A DNA stretch of 64,000 nucleotides from Aerobium sp039839275 (GTDB lineage: Bacteria; Pseudomonadota; Alphaproteobacteria; Rhizobiales; Rhizobiaceae): the NCBI RefSeq assembly GCF_039839275.1, contig NZ_JBDOQP010000002.1, positions 372,001 through 436,000 of the forward strand, read 5' to 3'. The notes under the pieces were generated by a model that worked only from the letters and a program-made list of their open reading frames with translations, was not told where the DNA came from and did no database searches. Every line of letters begins with the position of its first letter. Positions within the stretch are counted from its first letter, which is position 1. The position numbers and the translations under genes were made by a program. Shown here in pieces: positions 54,619-63,385 of this stretch.

Positions 54619-54942
54619 ATGGATGCCGCTCAGTTCCGGCTTCCCGTTCGCCTGCAGAAGGCGGACGGGAAATGTATCGATGAAATCTACAGCGCCGAAG
54701 AAGCGCTCGACCTGCTGCTTGCGTGGCCGGACCAGCGTGGCCGTGCCTATGACAAGGCGGTGAAGGCGTGTTTTGCGGCGACAGTGGATGTGGAGAGCGC
54801 CGATCAGGCGCAGAAGGAATTCGCCGCATTTGCCAGGCTCAGCGGCATCCTTGCCAACGACATGCTGCCGGTGAATGCGCGGTCTCGTCGCACAGGCTTT
54901 CGCCAGCGGAACATTCAGGCCGCAACGCCGTCGCTCGCTTGA
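54619..54942 (+). CDS. DUF982 family protein
   Basis: A 107-residue DUF982 protein: FRLPVRLQKADGKCIDEIYSAEEALDLLLAWP and then AYDKAVKACFAATVDVESADQAQKEFAAFARLSGIL. DUF982 proteins are small, abundant and almost confined to Hyphomicrobiales; their role is unknown. Start at MDAAQFR is preferred over an ATG 12 codons upstream that lacks a ribosome site. It is followed closely by the tmRNA gene promoter. Confidence 0.78.
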   Translation: MDAAQFRLPVRLQKADGKCIDEIYSAEEALDLLLAWPDQRGRAYDKAVKACFAATVDVESADQAQKEFAAFARLSGILANDMLPVNARSRRTGFRQRNIQAATPSLA

Positions 54943-54967
54943 ATTTCCCTCGGATAGTCTCTATATC
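54939..54967 (+). promoter_or_regulatory. ssrA promoter
   Basis: TTGAAT at 54939-54944, a 17-base spacer and TATATC at 54962-54967. It overlaps the last codon of the DUF982 gene and starts transcription about six bases before the first conserved tmRNA sequence. Confidence 0.5.
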
Positions 54968-54972
54968 GAGGA

Positions 54973-55300
54973 TGCCGTCGCAAGGCGGATATGGTGCTAA
55001 ACCGGCTGTGCAATAGACGATTCGGACGCGGTTTCGAAACCGCCACCTCCACCAGGAGCCCATGTTGGCGATGCGTTGCTGATGGGGGTGAAATGGGATC
55101 GACGGGCGTTGAAAGACAGTTCGCTGTACCCGGCATTGTACCACCGTTATCGGGCTAAACTTGTAGTTGCAAACGACAACTATGCTGAGGCACGTCTCGC
55201 TGCTTAATGCGGCGCGATAGTCTCGAATTAAGCCCTGTGGGTTAGCACCTTCAGGCGGGGTTCGGAGGTACCTGGCAACAGAAACCTCCACTTCCTCTAA
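54973..55300 (+). ncRNA. ssrA: Permuted two-piece tmRNA
   Basis: The acceptor piece comes first and ends in CACCTCC-A-CCA (55044-55054) after a T arm (GCGGTTTCGAAACCGC). A 29-base intervening loop follows. The coding piece then starts GGGGGTG at 55084, which pairs with CACCTCC over seven positions (one G-T pair). GCAAACGACAACTATGCTGA opens the tag frame (55169-55207) encoding ANDNYAEARLAA and a stop. The permuted order is the alphaproteobacterial form, processed to two RNAs. tmRNA rescues stalled ribosomes. Outer ends are approximate. Confidence 0.93.
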
Positions 55301-55415
55301 GCCCTGACGATTTTGCGCTGGATTGTCCCATCCGGTGGTTTCCGCACGTCTTGATTGTGCTTAAAGGTGTTCGATCGATGCTGTAGGGTGGCAATCGCCG
55401 TCCGGGAGGGGAAGC

Positions 55416-56276
55416 ATGGACAGTCTCATCACGATATTCCTGCCGCTTGCGCTGGCGATCATCATGTTCTCGCTGGGGCTCGGCTTGACGCTCGACGACT
55501 TCCGGCGCGTCGCCACCCGACCGAAGGCCTTCGCCATCGGAGCCGCGTCGCAACTGGTGCTGATCCCCGTCGTCGCCTATGCGCTGGCCGTGCTGTTCAC
55601 GCTGCCGCCAGAACTGGCGGTCGGGATGATGATCCTCGCGCTATGCCCGGGCGGAGTGACCGCCAACCTGCTGACAAAGCTGGCCAGCGGCGAGGTGGCG
55701 CTGTCGATCTCGCTAACGGGCATCATCAGCCTCGTCGCCGTCTTCACGGTTCCTGTCCTCGCCTCGTATTTCGCCAACCACTTCATGGGCCTCGACGCAC
55801 CGGCCATCGACGTGACGGCGCTGGGCATCTCGATGTTCCTGATAACGCTGGTCCCGGTGATGATCGGACTGGCGATCCGCTCCCTGGCCCCGGATTTCGC
55901 CGTCACACTGGATTCGATCGTCTCCCGGGTCGCGGTCGGACTGTTCGTCATCGTGGTCGTGGGTGCGCTCGCCGCCAACTGGGGCCTGTTCGTTGCCAAT
56001 TTCGTGCAGCTCGCACCCGCACTCGTCATGTTGAACGTCATATTGCTTGCCGCCGGCATCGGCTTCGCGCGCGCCTTCGGGCTCAGCCTGCCGGAGGGCA
56101 AGGCGATCGCTCTGGAGACCGGCGTGCAGAACGCGACGCTCGGCATCACAGTCGGTTCGCTGATCGTCGAACAGGCCGCGGCGCTGCCGCCATTCAGCCT
56201 GCCTTCCGCCGTCTACGGGATCACCATGTATGTGGTGTCGATCCCGTTTGTGTTCTGGCTGCGCGGGCGCAACTAG
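55416..56276 (+). CDS. Bile acid:sodium symporter (BASS) family transporter
   Basis: A 286-residue membrane protein with about nine to ten spans, of the BASS/SBF family: MFSLGLGLTLDDFRRVATRP and ILALCPGGVTANLLTKLASG near the N terminus, and LETGVQNATLGITVGSLI in the second repeat. Members move organic anions such as pantoate, keto acids or bile acids with sodium. GGGAGGGGAAGC precedes the ATG. It converges on glcF with a six-base gap. Confidence 0.9.
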   Translation: MDSLITIFLPLALAIIMFSLGLGLTLDDFRRVATRPKAFAIGAASQLVLIPVVAYALAVLFTLPPELAVGMMILALCPGGVTANLLTKLASGEVALSISLTGIISLVAVFTVPVLASYFANHFMGLDAPAIDVTALGISMFLITLVPVMIGLAIRSLAPDFAVTLDSIVSRVAVGLFVIVVVGALAANWGLFVANFVQLAPALVMLNVILLAAGIGFARAFGLSLPEGKAIALETGVQNATLGITVGSLIVEQAAALPPFSLPSAVYGITMYVVSIPFVFWLRGRN

Positions 56277-56282
56277 GCGGCG

Positions 56283-57596
56283 TCACGCAGGGTCCGCCGC
56301 AATGCCTTCAGGCCGTTCACCGCCATAGGCCCAGTCGAGCAGCCGGACGGTGTGGACCACCGTGAGGTCGCTGGCCGAGGCAATCTGCGTCATGCAGCCG
56401 ATATTTCCGGTGGCAACAATCGCGGCGCCGGTTGCCTCGATGTTCCTGACTTTGCGATCACGCAGCGTCGCCGAAATCTCCGGCTGCAGGATGTTGTAGG
56501 TGCCGGCCGAGCCGCAGCAAAGGTGGCCCTCCGCCGGCTGCTTGACGATGAAGCCGGCGCGCGCGAGCAGCTCCTTCGGTTCGCGCACGATCTTCTGGCC
56601 ATGCTGCATCGAGCAGGCCGAGTGGTACGCCACCGTCAGGCCGGGACGCACGGTTGGCTCGGGAAGGTCGATCGATGAGAGATACTCGGTGACATCCTTC
56701 GCCAGAGCGGAGACGTGTGCGGCCTTCTCGGCATAGGCCGGATCGAGCCGCAGCATGAAGCCGTAATCCTTGATCGTCGTGCCGCAGCCGGACGCGGTGA
56801 TGACGATCGCGTCGAGCCCGCCATCGTCGATCGCGCGCGTCCACGCATCGACGTTGCGCCGAGCAGCCTCCAGGGCTGCCTCCTCGCGGCCCATGTGGTG
56901 AACCAGCGCGCCGCAGCAGCCCTCTCCAGCCGGCACCACGACCTCGACGCCCAGGCGCGTCAGCAGCGAAATCGCCGCTTCGTTGATGCCGGGCTCGAGC
57001 ACCGACTGCGCACAGCCGGTGAGGATCGCGACACGCCCGCGCCTGGCCCCGGCGGCTTCGTGGGTGGCCGGCCGGGCGGCGGGTGAGGCGGCAGGAACCG
57101 CACGGGGCGCCAGCCTCAGCATCGCGGCAAGCGGTCGCAACGGCCGGACTGCATCGAGAAGCGGCGCGAAGGGGCGCCCCAGTGTGGCCAGTTTCAGGGC
57201 GGCGCGAAAACGCACCGGATAGGGCAGGACGGCGGCCAGCATCATGCGTGTCAGGCGGTCGAGAAGCGGTCGCCGGTAGGTCTTTTCGATGTGGGCGCGG
57301 GCGTGGTCGACGAGATGCATGTAATTGACGCCCGACGGGCAGGTGGTCATGCAGGACAGGCATGACAGGCAGCGGTCGATATGCGTCACGATCTGGTCGT
57401 CGGCCGGGCGGCCGTTCTCCAGCATGTCCTTGATGAGATAGATGCGCCCGCGCGGACTGTCGAGTTCGTTGCCCAGCGTCACGTAGGTCGGGCATGTGGC
57501 GGTGCAGAAGCCGCAATGCACACATTTGCGCAGGATGGATTCCGACTCGGCCACATGCGGGTCAGCGAGCTGGGCAAGCGAAAAATTGGTCTGCAT
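56283..57596 (-). CDS. glcF: Glycolate oxidase iron-sulfur subunit
   Basis: A 437-residue protein with two 4Fe-4S ferredoxin motifs (CVHCGFCTATCPTY near residue 26 and CLSCLSCMTTCPSG near residue 77) and CCG-type cysteine repeats (EGCCGALVHHM, ASGCGTTIKD, HSACSMQHG, LCCGSAGTY) that bind further clusters. GlcF passes electrons from the flavin subunits GlcD and GlcE to the membrane quinone pool. It is the last gene of the glcDEF operon. Confidence 0.95.
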   Translation of the reverse strand: MQTNFSLAQLADPHVAESESILRKCVHCGFCTATCPTYVTLGNELDSPRGRIYLIKDMLENGRPADDQIVTHIDRCLSCLSCMTTCPSGVNYMHLVDHARAHIEKTYRRPLLDRLTRMMLAAVLPYPVRFRAALKLATLGRPFAPLLDAVRPLRPLAAMLRLAPRAVPAASPAARPATHEAAGARRGRVAILTGCAQSVLEPGINEAAISLLTRLGVEVVVPAGEGCCGALVHHMGREEAALEAARRNVDAWTRAIDDGGLDAIVITASGCGTTIKDYGFMLRLDPAYAEKAAHVSALAKDVTEYLSSIDLPEPTVRPGLTVAYHSACSMQHGQKIVREPKELLARAGFIVKQPAEGHLCCGSAGTYNILQPEISATLRDRKVRNIEATGAAIVATGNIGCMTQIASASDLTVVHTVRLLDWAYGGERPEGIAADPA

Positions 57597-57602
57597 GACG
57601 GG

Positions 57603-57986
57603 CTAGAGCATCCAGCTTTCGGGGTTCCTGATCGGCTCGTTACGGCTCACGGCCTGCAGGCCGACGATGCAGCGCACGATGACCCAGATCGCCACGGCGA
57701 TGCCGAGCAGGAAGCCGACAGCGACGATCATCAGAAGCAGCGAAACGACGCCTCCCAGAAGCGCAATCCAGAACGTCCGGATCAGCCAGGTGTAGTGGGT
57801 CTCGATCCAGCCGCCCGCCTTGCCGCGGTTGATGTAGGCCATCACCAGGCCAACGATCGCCGAAATGCCGATCACGAACCCGACGAGGTAGAGCACGTAG
57901 ATGACCTGAACGTTGGTGGGGCCGGGTTCCAGCCAGCGGTCGCTCTGCCGTGGCGCAACGGGCGGCGGTGTCGTCGGGTCGCTCAT
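57603..57986 (-). CDS. DUF4870-like small membrane protein
   Basis: A 127-residue protein with a Pro-rich N terminus and three membrane spans (about residues 25-48, 65-88 and 90-110). The layout YVLYLVGFVIGISAIVGLVMAYINRGKAGGWIETHYTWLIRTFWI matches the DUF4870-type family. It sits between glcE and glcF in the same orientation and is probably co-transcribed, though it is not a known oxidase part. Confidence 0.8.
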   Translation of the reverse strand: MSDPTTPPPVAPRQSDRWLEPGPTNVQVIYVLYLVGFVIGISAIVGLVMAYINRGKAGGWIETHYTWLIRTFWIALLGGVVSLLLMIVAVGFLLGIAVAIWVIVRCIVGLQAVSRNEPIRNPESWML

Positions 57987-58034
57987 CAGGGTCTCCTTCG
58001 GATCAGTTTCAGCACGCAGGCTATCACAGGCGCC

Positions 58035-59240
58035 TCACGCACTCATCCTGCCCGGATTGAGAATGCCTTTGGGGTCGAACTGCTGCTTGAGCCGCGCAGC
58101 AAGGGCGGCAAGCGCCGGCGGCTGCGGCTCGAATACCGCCTCAGAGGCGCGGATCGGCGGTGATGCGCGCACCAGCGTCGCATGTCCGCCGCCATGGATG
58201 GAAACCAGCCGGCGCAAAAGCGCGGCCTCCGGATCCGACTCCATGCGCAGCCAGATCAGCCCACCCTGCCAGTCGTAGAACGCATCGACGGCCGCCTGCA
58301 TGCGCAGTGCCATCACCATGCGATGCCCTTGCGACGGCGCCATCGACACGCGCCACACCGGACGGGATGTTCCGTCGGCGAACGGCACGCAATCGCGGAT
58401 TTCGCGCCACAGCCGGCGCGATTCGTCCGCCTCGAGCCGCTCCGCGCCGCCCTGCCCCGTCAGCAATTCGGCCAGCCTGTCGAAGCGGTAGGCAACGGAC
58501 GGCCCAAACCCTTCGAGGCGCAGCAAGGTCGACCCCCGGCCCTTAAGCGCTCCGTCGAGCACGCGGCCCGTCACGCTTTCGGGCAGATGCGCCGCCCCCG
58601 CGACTTCGCCGCTGGAGCCCATGGAAAGCGCCATCGCCTGCGCTGCGAGTTCTTCCGTCAGCCCGCGCAGAACCAGCGTCGCCTCCGTCTCGGCGCGCGG
58701 CAGCACCTTGAAGGTGACGTCGGTCACCGCCGCCAGCGTGCCCCATGAGCCGGCCATGGCCTTCGAAAGATCGTAGCCGGTGACGTTCTTGACGACGCGT
58801 CCGCCGGACTTGAACACTTCGCCGCGCCCGGAGACCGCATGGATGCCCAGCACATGGTCGCGCGCGGCACCGGCCTTGATCCGGCGTGGGCCGGAAAGAT
58901 TGGCCGCCATCATGCCGCCGATCGTGCCCCTGCCGGGCTCACCGCCCAACAGCGGACCGTAATCCATCGGTTCGAAGGCGAATTCCTGGCCGTTCTCGGC
59001 AAGCAGCGTTTCGATCTCGGCCAGTGGCGTACCGGCGCGGGCGGAAAGCACCAGTTCCTCGGGCTCGTAAAGCGTGATGCCGGTCAGATTCGACAGGTCG
59101 AGCACATGTTCGGTCTGGAGCGGCCGGCCGATAGCGCGCTTGGAGCCATGGCCGAGAATTTCGATCGGCGATTCCTCGGCGACGGCCCATTGGACGGCGG
59201 CGAGCGTTTCCTCGGCAGTGGCGGGGGTGAAGGTGGTCAT
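58035..59240 (-). CDS. glcE: Glycolate oxidase FAD-binding subunit
   Basis: A 401-residue PCMH-type flavoprotein. The FAD loop is GPLLGGEPGRGTIGGMMAANLSGPRRIKAGAARDHVLGI, with VVKNVTGYDLSKAMAGSWGTLA. It ends in the C-terminal FDPKGILNPGRMSA typical of GlcE. It pairs with GlcD and GlcF to oxidise glycolate to glyoxylate. The start MTTFTPATAEETL was chosen because the upstream codons run through a palindrome. Confidence 0.94.
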   Translation of the reverse strand: MTTFTPATAEETLAAVQWAVAEESPIEILGHGSKRAIGRPLQTEHVLDLSNLTGITLYEPEELVLSARAGTPLAEIETLLAENGQEFAFEPMDYGPLLGGEPGRGTIGGMMAANLSGPRRIKAGAARDHVLGIHAVSGRGEVFKSGGRVVKNVTGYDLSKAMAGSWGTLAAVTDVTFKVLPRAETEATLVLRGLTEELAAQAMALSMGSSGEVAGAAHLPESVTGRVLDGALKGRGSTLLRLEGFGPSVAYRFDRLAELLTGQGGAERLEADESRRLWREIRDCVPFADGTSRPVWRVSMAPSQGHRMVMALRMQAAVDAFYDWQGGLIWLRMESDPEAALLRRLVSIHGGGHATLVRASPPIRASEAVFEPQPPALAALAARLKQQFDPKGILNPGRMSA

Positions 59241-59261
59241 GGAGAGCCTGCCGTCGAAGTG

Positions 59262-59319
59262 GTTCCTCGCCCCCACGCAGTGGGGGAGAGGTGGCACGCG
59301 AAGCGTGACGGAGAGGGGG
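59262..59319. repeat. Left modular palindrome of DUF559 cassette B
   Basis: Order: GTTCCTCG, hairpin CCCCCAC/GTGGGGG (59270-59276 with 59280-59286), AGAGGTGG, hairpin CACGC/GCGTG (59295-59299 with 59303-59307), ACGGAGAGGGGG. Unpaired segments match the right element exactly in inverse; hairpin arms differ but stay paired. It begins four bases after the DUF559 stop. Confidence 0.82.
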
Positions 59320-59322
59320 TCT

Positions 59323-59829
59323 TCATCGAGAAGCCTTCATCGCCGGCTTGAACTTCACGTCAAGCGCATCTGTCCTTTCGCTCAAGCGCCCATCCAAAAC
59401 CGCAAGGATGGTCTCACATACAAGCGCAGTAGACTTCAGCGCATCGTGGCTCCAAAAGCGAAGGACCGAATAGCCGAATGCACACAAGAACTCATCCCGA
59501 CGCAGATCGTGGTCGTCGTCAACGTGCTGGCTGCCATCGAGTTCGATGATCAATTTTGCCCCCCGGCAAGCAAAATCGGCGAAGTATGGTCCAACAGGCA
59601 TCTGGCGCACGAACTTGTAGCCGCTAAGTCGGCCGGCTTTCAGTTCGTTCCAGATGACTGCTTCGGCCATGTTGTCCCCACGACGCAACTCGCGGGCGCG
59701 GGCCAGCGATTTCGGCGCGCGCCGGCTCGCCGGCTCCGCCGTCCCCCTCTCCGTCTCGGGCTTTGCCCGAGCCACCTCTCCCCCGCAAAGCGGGGGCGAG
59801 GAACGGTGCTCGTCGGCAGAGGTCACCAT
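59323..59829 (-). CDS. DUF559 (Vsr-like endonuclease fold) protein, copy B
   Basis: A 168-residue DUF559 protein: LARARELRRGDNMAEAVIWNELKAGRLSG, FVRQMPVGPYFADFACRGAKLIIELDGSQHVDDDHDLRRDEFL and YSVLRFWSHDALKST. The nuclease-type residues (D in FADF, E and D in IELDGSQH) are intact. Residues 1-40 read through the right palindrome. Its ATG overlaps the glcD stop (ATGA), so it rides in the glc operon, splitting glcD from glcE, but has no known part in glycolate use. Sequence is clearly diverged from copy A. Confidence 0.84.
   Translation of the reverse strand: MVTSADEHRSSPPLCGGEVARAKPETERGTAEPASRRAPKSLARARELRRGDNMAEAVIWNELKAGRLSGYKFVRQMPVGPYFADFACRGAKLIIELDGSQHVDDDHDLRRDEFLCAFGYSVLRFWSHDALKSTALVCETILAVLDGRLSERTDALDVKFKPAMKASR
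59743..59804. repeat. Right modular palindrome of DUF559 cassette B
   Basis: Inverse of the left element: CCCCCTCTCCGT, hairpin CTCGGGC/GCCCGAG (59755-59761 with 59765-59771), CCACCTCT, hairpin CCCCCGC/GCGGGGG (59780-59786 with 59790-59796), CGAGGAAC. It overlaps the 5' coding region of the DUF559 gene. Confidence 0.82.
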
Positions 59830-61325
59830 CAAAACCTCGGGATGTCGGGGAACGCCACCTTGCCCCGATGCACATGCATGCGGCCCAGCTCGGCGCAGCG
59901 ATGAAGCTGCGGGAAGACCTTGCCGGGGTTGAGCAGATGGTTGGGGTCGAAGGCGCATTTGACGCGGATCTGCTGGTTGAGGTCGTCTTCGGAGAACATT
60001 TCCGGCATCAGGTCGCGCTTTTCCACACCCACGCCATGTTCGCCGGTCAGCACCCCGCCGACCTTGACGCACAGGCGCAATATGTCGGCGCCGAAGGCCT
60101 CGGCACGTTCAAGTTCGTCGCCTTTGTTGGCATCATAGAGGATGAGCGGGTGCAGATTGCCGTCGCCGGCGTGGAAGACGTTGGCAACACGCAGCCCGTA
60201 TTTTTCGGACAGCTCGCGCATGCCCGCCAACACCTTGGGCAGTTCCTTGCGCGGAATCGTGCCGTCCATGCACAGATAGTCCGGCGAGATGCGTCCGACT
60301 GCCGGGAAGGCCGCCTTGCGGCCTGCCCAGAAGGCCGCCCTCTCCTCTTCCGATGTCGAGATGCGGCAGGTCGAGGAGCCGTTTCTTGCCGCGATGGCTT
60401 CGACTTCGGCGATCAGGTGATCGACCTCGGCGCCGGGTCCGTCGAGTTCGACGATCAGCAGCGCTTCAACGTCGAGCGGATAGCCGACCTGGACGAAATC
60501 TTCCGCCGCGCGGATCGCCGGGCGATCCATCATCTCCATGCCGCCGGGAATGATGCCGGCACCAATGATGTCTGCGACGCACTGCCCGGCCTCTTCGCTG
60601 GACGGGAAGCCGATCAGCAAGGCGCGCGCGGTCTCGGGCTTCCTGAGGATACGCACCGTGACTTCGGTGACGACGCCGAGCAGCCCTTCCGAACCCGTCA
60701 TGATACCGAGAAGGTCATAGCCTTCGCTATCCAGGTGTTTGCCGCCGAGCCGGATGACATCGCCATTGATCAGCACCATCTCGATGCCGAGCACATTGTT
60801 GGCCGTCAGACCGTATTTGAGGCAGTGCACGCCGCCCGAATTCTCGGCGACATTGCCACCGATCGAACAGGCGATCTGAGACGACGGGTCGGGCGCATAA
60901 TAGAACCCCTCATCCTGGACCGCATGGGTGATGCCGAGATTGGTGACACCCGGCTGGGCCGTGACCGTCCGGTTGGGATAGTCGACGTCGAGGATGCGGT
61001 TGAAGCGGCTCATCACCAGCAGCACCGCGTCGGCCAAGGGCAGCGCGCCTCCGGAAAGCGACGTTCCCGAGCCGCGCGGCACTACCTTGATGTTGCGGTC
61101 GGAACAGTATTTCAGGATGCGCGCGACCTGCGCCGTTGTCTCCGGCAGGACCACGACCATCGGCACCTGCCGGTAGGCGGTCAGCGCGTCCGTCTCGAAA
61201 ACGCGCATGGCGTTTTCGGCATCGACGACGCCTTCGCCGGGCACGATGATGCGCATGTCGGCGACGATCTCGTCGCGACGGGCAAGCGTGGCCCTGTCGG
61301 GCGCGGGCATGGCAAGACCTGACAC
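59829..61325 (-). CDS. glcD: Glycolate oxidase FAD-linked subunit
   Basis: A 498-residue flavin oxidase subunit. The PCMH FAD site includes VVPRGSGTSLSGGALPLADAVLLVM and SSQIACSIGGNVAENSGGVHCLKYG; the C-terminal cap has FHAGDGNLHPLILYD and GEHGVGVEKRD, metal/substrate residues of the GlcD/D-LDH group. AAGGAG five bases before a GTG at 61325 fixes the start; an ATG five codons later is possible. It is the first gene of glcDEF, divergent from lldD. Confidence 0.95.
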   Translation of the reverse strand: MSGLAMPAPDRATLARRDEIVADMRIIVPGEGVVDAENAMRVFETDALTAYRQVPMVVVLPETTAQVARILKYCSDRNIKVVPRGSGTSLSGGALPLADAVLLVMSRFNRILDVDYPNRTVTAQPGVTNLGITHAVQDEGFYYAPDPSSQIACSIGGNVAENSGGVHCLKYGLTANNVLGIEMVLINGDVIRLGGKHLDSEGYDLLGIMTGSEGLLGVVTEVTVRILRKPETARALLIGFPSSEEAGQCVADIIGAGIIPGGMEMMDRPAIRAAEDFVQVGYPLDVEALLIVELDGPGAEVDHLIAEVEAIAARNGSSTCRISTSEEERAAFWAGRKAAFPAVGRISPDYLCMDGTIPRKELPKVLAGMRELSEKYGLRVANVFHAGDGNLHPLILYDANKGDELERAEAFGADILRLCVKVGGVLTGEHGVGVEKRDLMPEMFSEDDLNQQIRVKCAFDPNHLLNPGKVFPQLHRCAELGRMHVHRGKVAFPDIPRF

Positions 61326-61486
61326 GATGTCTCCTTTTCCACCCTCCAGCGTCGTGCGGCGAAATCGCTTTCGCCGACGAAACTCAGTCCTTATAACCTC
61401 CGCCAGCCCCTCGAACAGAGGAAAACGGCATGGGAGCCGCCCCTCACGGGAAGACGAACGGGCATGACCGAGGACCAACAGACGAC

Positions 61487-62635
61487 ATGCTGACCATAGC
61501 GGATCTCAAGCAGCGCGCCCGCAGGCGGGTGCCGAAGATGTTCTTCGACTATGCCGATTCGGGCGCCTGGACCGAAAGCACCTATCGGGCCAATGAGGCG
61601 GACTTCGCCGCCATCAAGCTGCGCCAGCGCGTCCTGGTCGACATGACCAACCGCTCGCTGGAATCGACGATGATCGGCCAGACGGTCGCGATGCCGGTGG
61701 CGCTGGCCCCGACGGGCCTGACCGGCATGCAGCATGCCGATGGCGAGATGCTGGCGGCCCAGGCCGCCGAGGAATTCGGCGTGCCGTTCACCCTGTCGAC
61801 GATGAGCATCTGCTCGATCGAGGACGTGGCGTCGGTGACGACGAAGCCGTTCTGGTTCCAGCTCTACGTCATGAAGGATCGCGACTTCGTCGCCAATCTG
61901 ATCGACCGCGCCAAGGCAGCGAATTGTTCGGCCCTGATGCTGACCGCCGACCTGCAGATTCTCGGCCAGCGCCACAAGGATCTGCGCAACGGGCTCTCGG
62001 CGCCGCCAAAATTCACGCCGAAACATATTTGGCAGATGGCGACGCGGCCGGCATGGTGCATGGGTATGCTCGGAACCTCGCGCCGCACCTTCCGCAACAT
62101 CGCGGGGCACGCGAAAGGCGTCACCGACCTGTCGTCGCTGTCGGCATGGACGGCGGAACAGTTCGATCCACAGCTCTCGTGGAAGGATGTCGAATGGATC
62201 AAGGAGCGCTGGGGCGGCAAGCTTATCATCAAGGGCATACTCGATGCCGAGGACGCGCGGATGGCCGCCGCCACCGGCGCCGACGCGATCATCGTGTCGA
62301 ACCATGGCGGACGCCAGCTCGACGGCGCGCCGTCATCGATATCGGTGCTGCCTGAAATCGTCGACGCGGTCGGCGACCGGATCGAGGTTCATTTCGATGG
62401 TGGCATCCGTTCCGGACAGGACGTGCTGAAGGCTCTGTGCCTCGGCGCAAAGGGTACCTATATCGGACGCCCGTTCCTCTATGGCCTAGGCGCCGGCGGC
62501 AAGGCGGGCGTGCGTCTGGCGCTGGACATCATCCGCAAGGAACTCGACGTGACGCTGGCATTGTGCGGCAAGCGCAACATCGCCGACGCAGGGCCGGACC
62601 TGCTCTACAAGGCGCCAGGCAAGGCGGCGCCGTGA
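61487..62635 (+). CDS. lldD: FMN-dependent L-lactate / alpha-hydroxy-acid dehydrogenase
   Basis: A 382-residue FMN enzyme of the alpha-hydroxy-acid oxidase family. MFFDYADSGAWTE near the start, QLYVMKDRDF, the catalytic His in SNHGGRQLDGA and the phosphate loop DGGIRSGQDVLKALCLGA are all intact. It oxidises L-lactate (or a similar acid) to pyruvate and feeds the respiratory chain. It is divergent from the glcDEF operon, so two hydroxy-acid oxidases share one promoter region. Confidence 0.94.
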   Translation: MLTIADLKQRARRRVPKMFFDYADSGAWTESTYRANEADFAAIKLRQRVLVDMTNRSLESTMIGQTVAMPVALAPTGLTGMQHADGEMLAAQAAEEFGVPFTLSTMSICSIEDVASVTTKPFWFQLYVMKDRDFVANLIDRAKAANCSALMLTADLQILGQRHKDLRNGLSAPPKFTPKHIWQMATRPAWCMGMLGTSRRTFRNIAGHAKGVTDLSSLSAWTAEQFDPQLSWKDVEWIKERWGGKLIIKGILDAEDARMAAATGADAIIVSNHGGRQLDGAPSSISVLPEIVDAVGDRIEVHFDGGIRSGQDVLKALCLGAKGTYIGRPFLYGLGAGGKAGVRLALDIIRKELDVTLALCGKRNIADAGPDLLYKAPGKAAP

Positions 62636-63384
62636 CGGCCTCCGGCGCGCCGGGTGTCCACTTCCTCGACGCGTCCGCGCCGGACGGCATGCGCATCTAC
62701 GCCATCGGCGACGTGCATGGCCGCTTCGACTGCCTGACCAAGATGCACGGGCTGATCGCCGCCGAGATCGCGCGCGACGCCCCCCGCGACTGGCGGGTGA
62801 TCCATCTCGGCGACTATGTCGACCGCGGGCCGCAATCGGCCGAGGTGCTCGACCTGCTGGCAAACGCGCGCGCGCACGATCCACGTATGATCGCGCTGAT
62901 GGGCAATCACGACGAGGGCTTTCTCGATTTTCTCGCCGATCCGGCGGATGCCAGCCTGTTCATCGACTATGGCGGCTTCGACACCGCCGCGTCCTACGGC
63001 CTGGTGCTCGACACGAGCGACCGCGACGCGCTTTTCGAAAGCCATCGGCAATTGCTGGCGGCAATGCCTGAAAGCCATCTCCTGCTGCTGCGTGACCTCC
63101 AGCGGTCGGTGTCGTTCGGGGATTTCTTCTTCTGCCATGCCGGCGTGCGGCCGGGCGTGCCGCTCGACGAGCAAAGCCCGCACGACCTGATCTGGATCAG
63201 GCGAGAGTTCCTGCATCACCCGGGGCTGTTCGAAAAGGTCGTGGTGCATGGCCACACGCCGCATCACGAGCCGGAGGTGATGCCCAATCGCGTCAATGTC
63301 GACACGCTCGCCTATGACAGCGGAACGCTGACGGCGTTGGTGGTCGATGGACGGGAGAAGCGGTTTCTCGTAGCGCGGGCGTGA
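62632..63384 (+). CDS. PPP-family serine/threonine phosphatase-like metallophosphoesterase
   Basis: A 250-residue phosphatase with all metal motifs of the PPP/ApaH group in order: GDVHGRFD, GDYVDRGPQ, GNHDEGF, FCHAGVRPG and HGHTPH. Bacterial members dephosphorylate proteins or cleave dinucleoside polyphosphates. A GTG overlaps the lldD stop by three bases, so it is translationally coupled to lldD; that arrangement suggests a role in the same regulon. Confidence 0.9.
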   Translation: MTASGAPGVHFLDASAPDGMRIYAIGDVHGRFDCLTKMHGLIAAEIARDAPRDWRVIHLGDYVDRGPQSAEVLDLLANARAHDPRMIALMGNHDEGFLDFLADPADASLFIDYGGFDTAASYGLVLDTSDRDALFESHRQLLAAMPESHLLLLRDLQRSVSFGDFFFCHAGVRPGVPLDEQSPHDLIWIRREFLHHPGLFEKVVVHGHTPHHEPEVMPNRVNVDTLAYDSGTLTALVVDGREKRFLVARA

Positions 63385-63385
63385 G

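Noticed and set aside
55416..56365. Alternative frame overlapping the BASS transporter (336 codons)
   Set aside because: Arg-rich shadow. The BASS frame has membrane segments, family motifs and a ribosome site.
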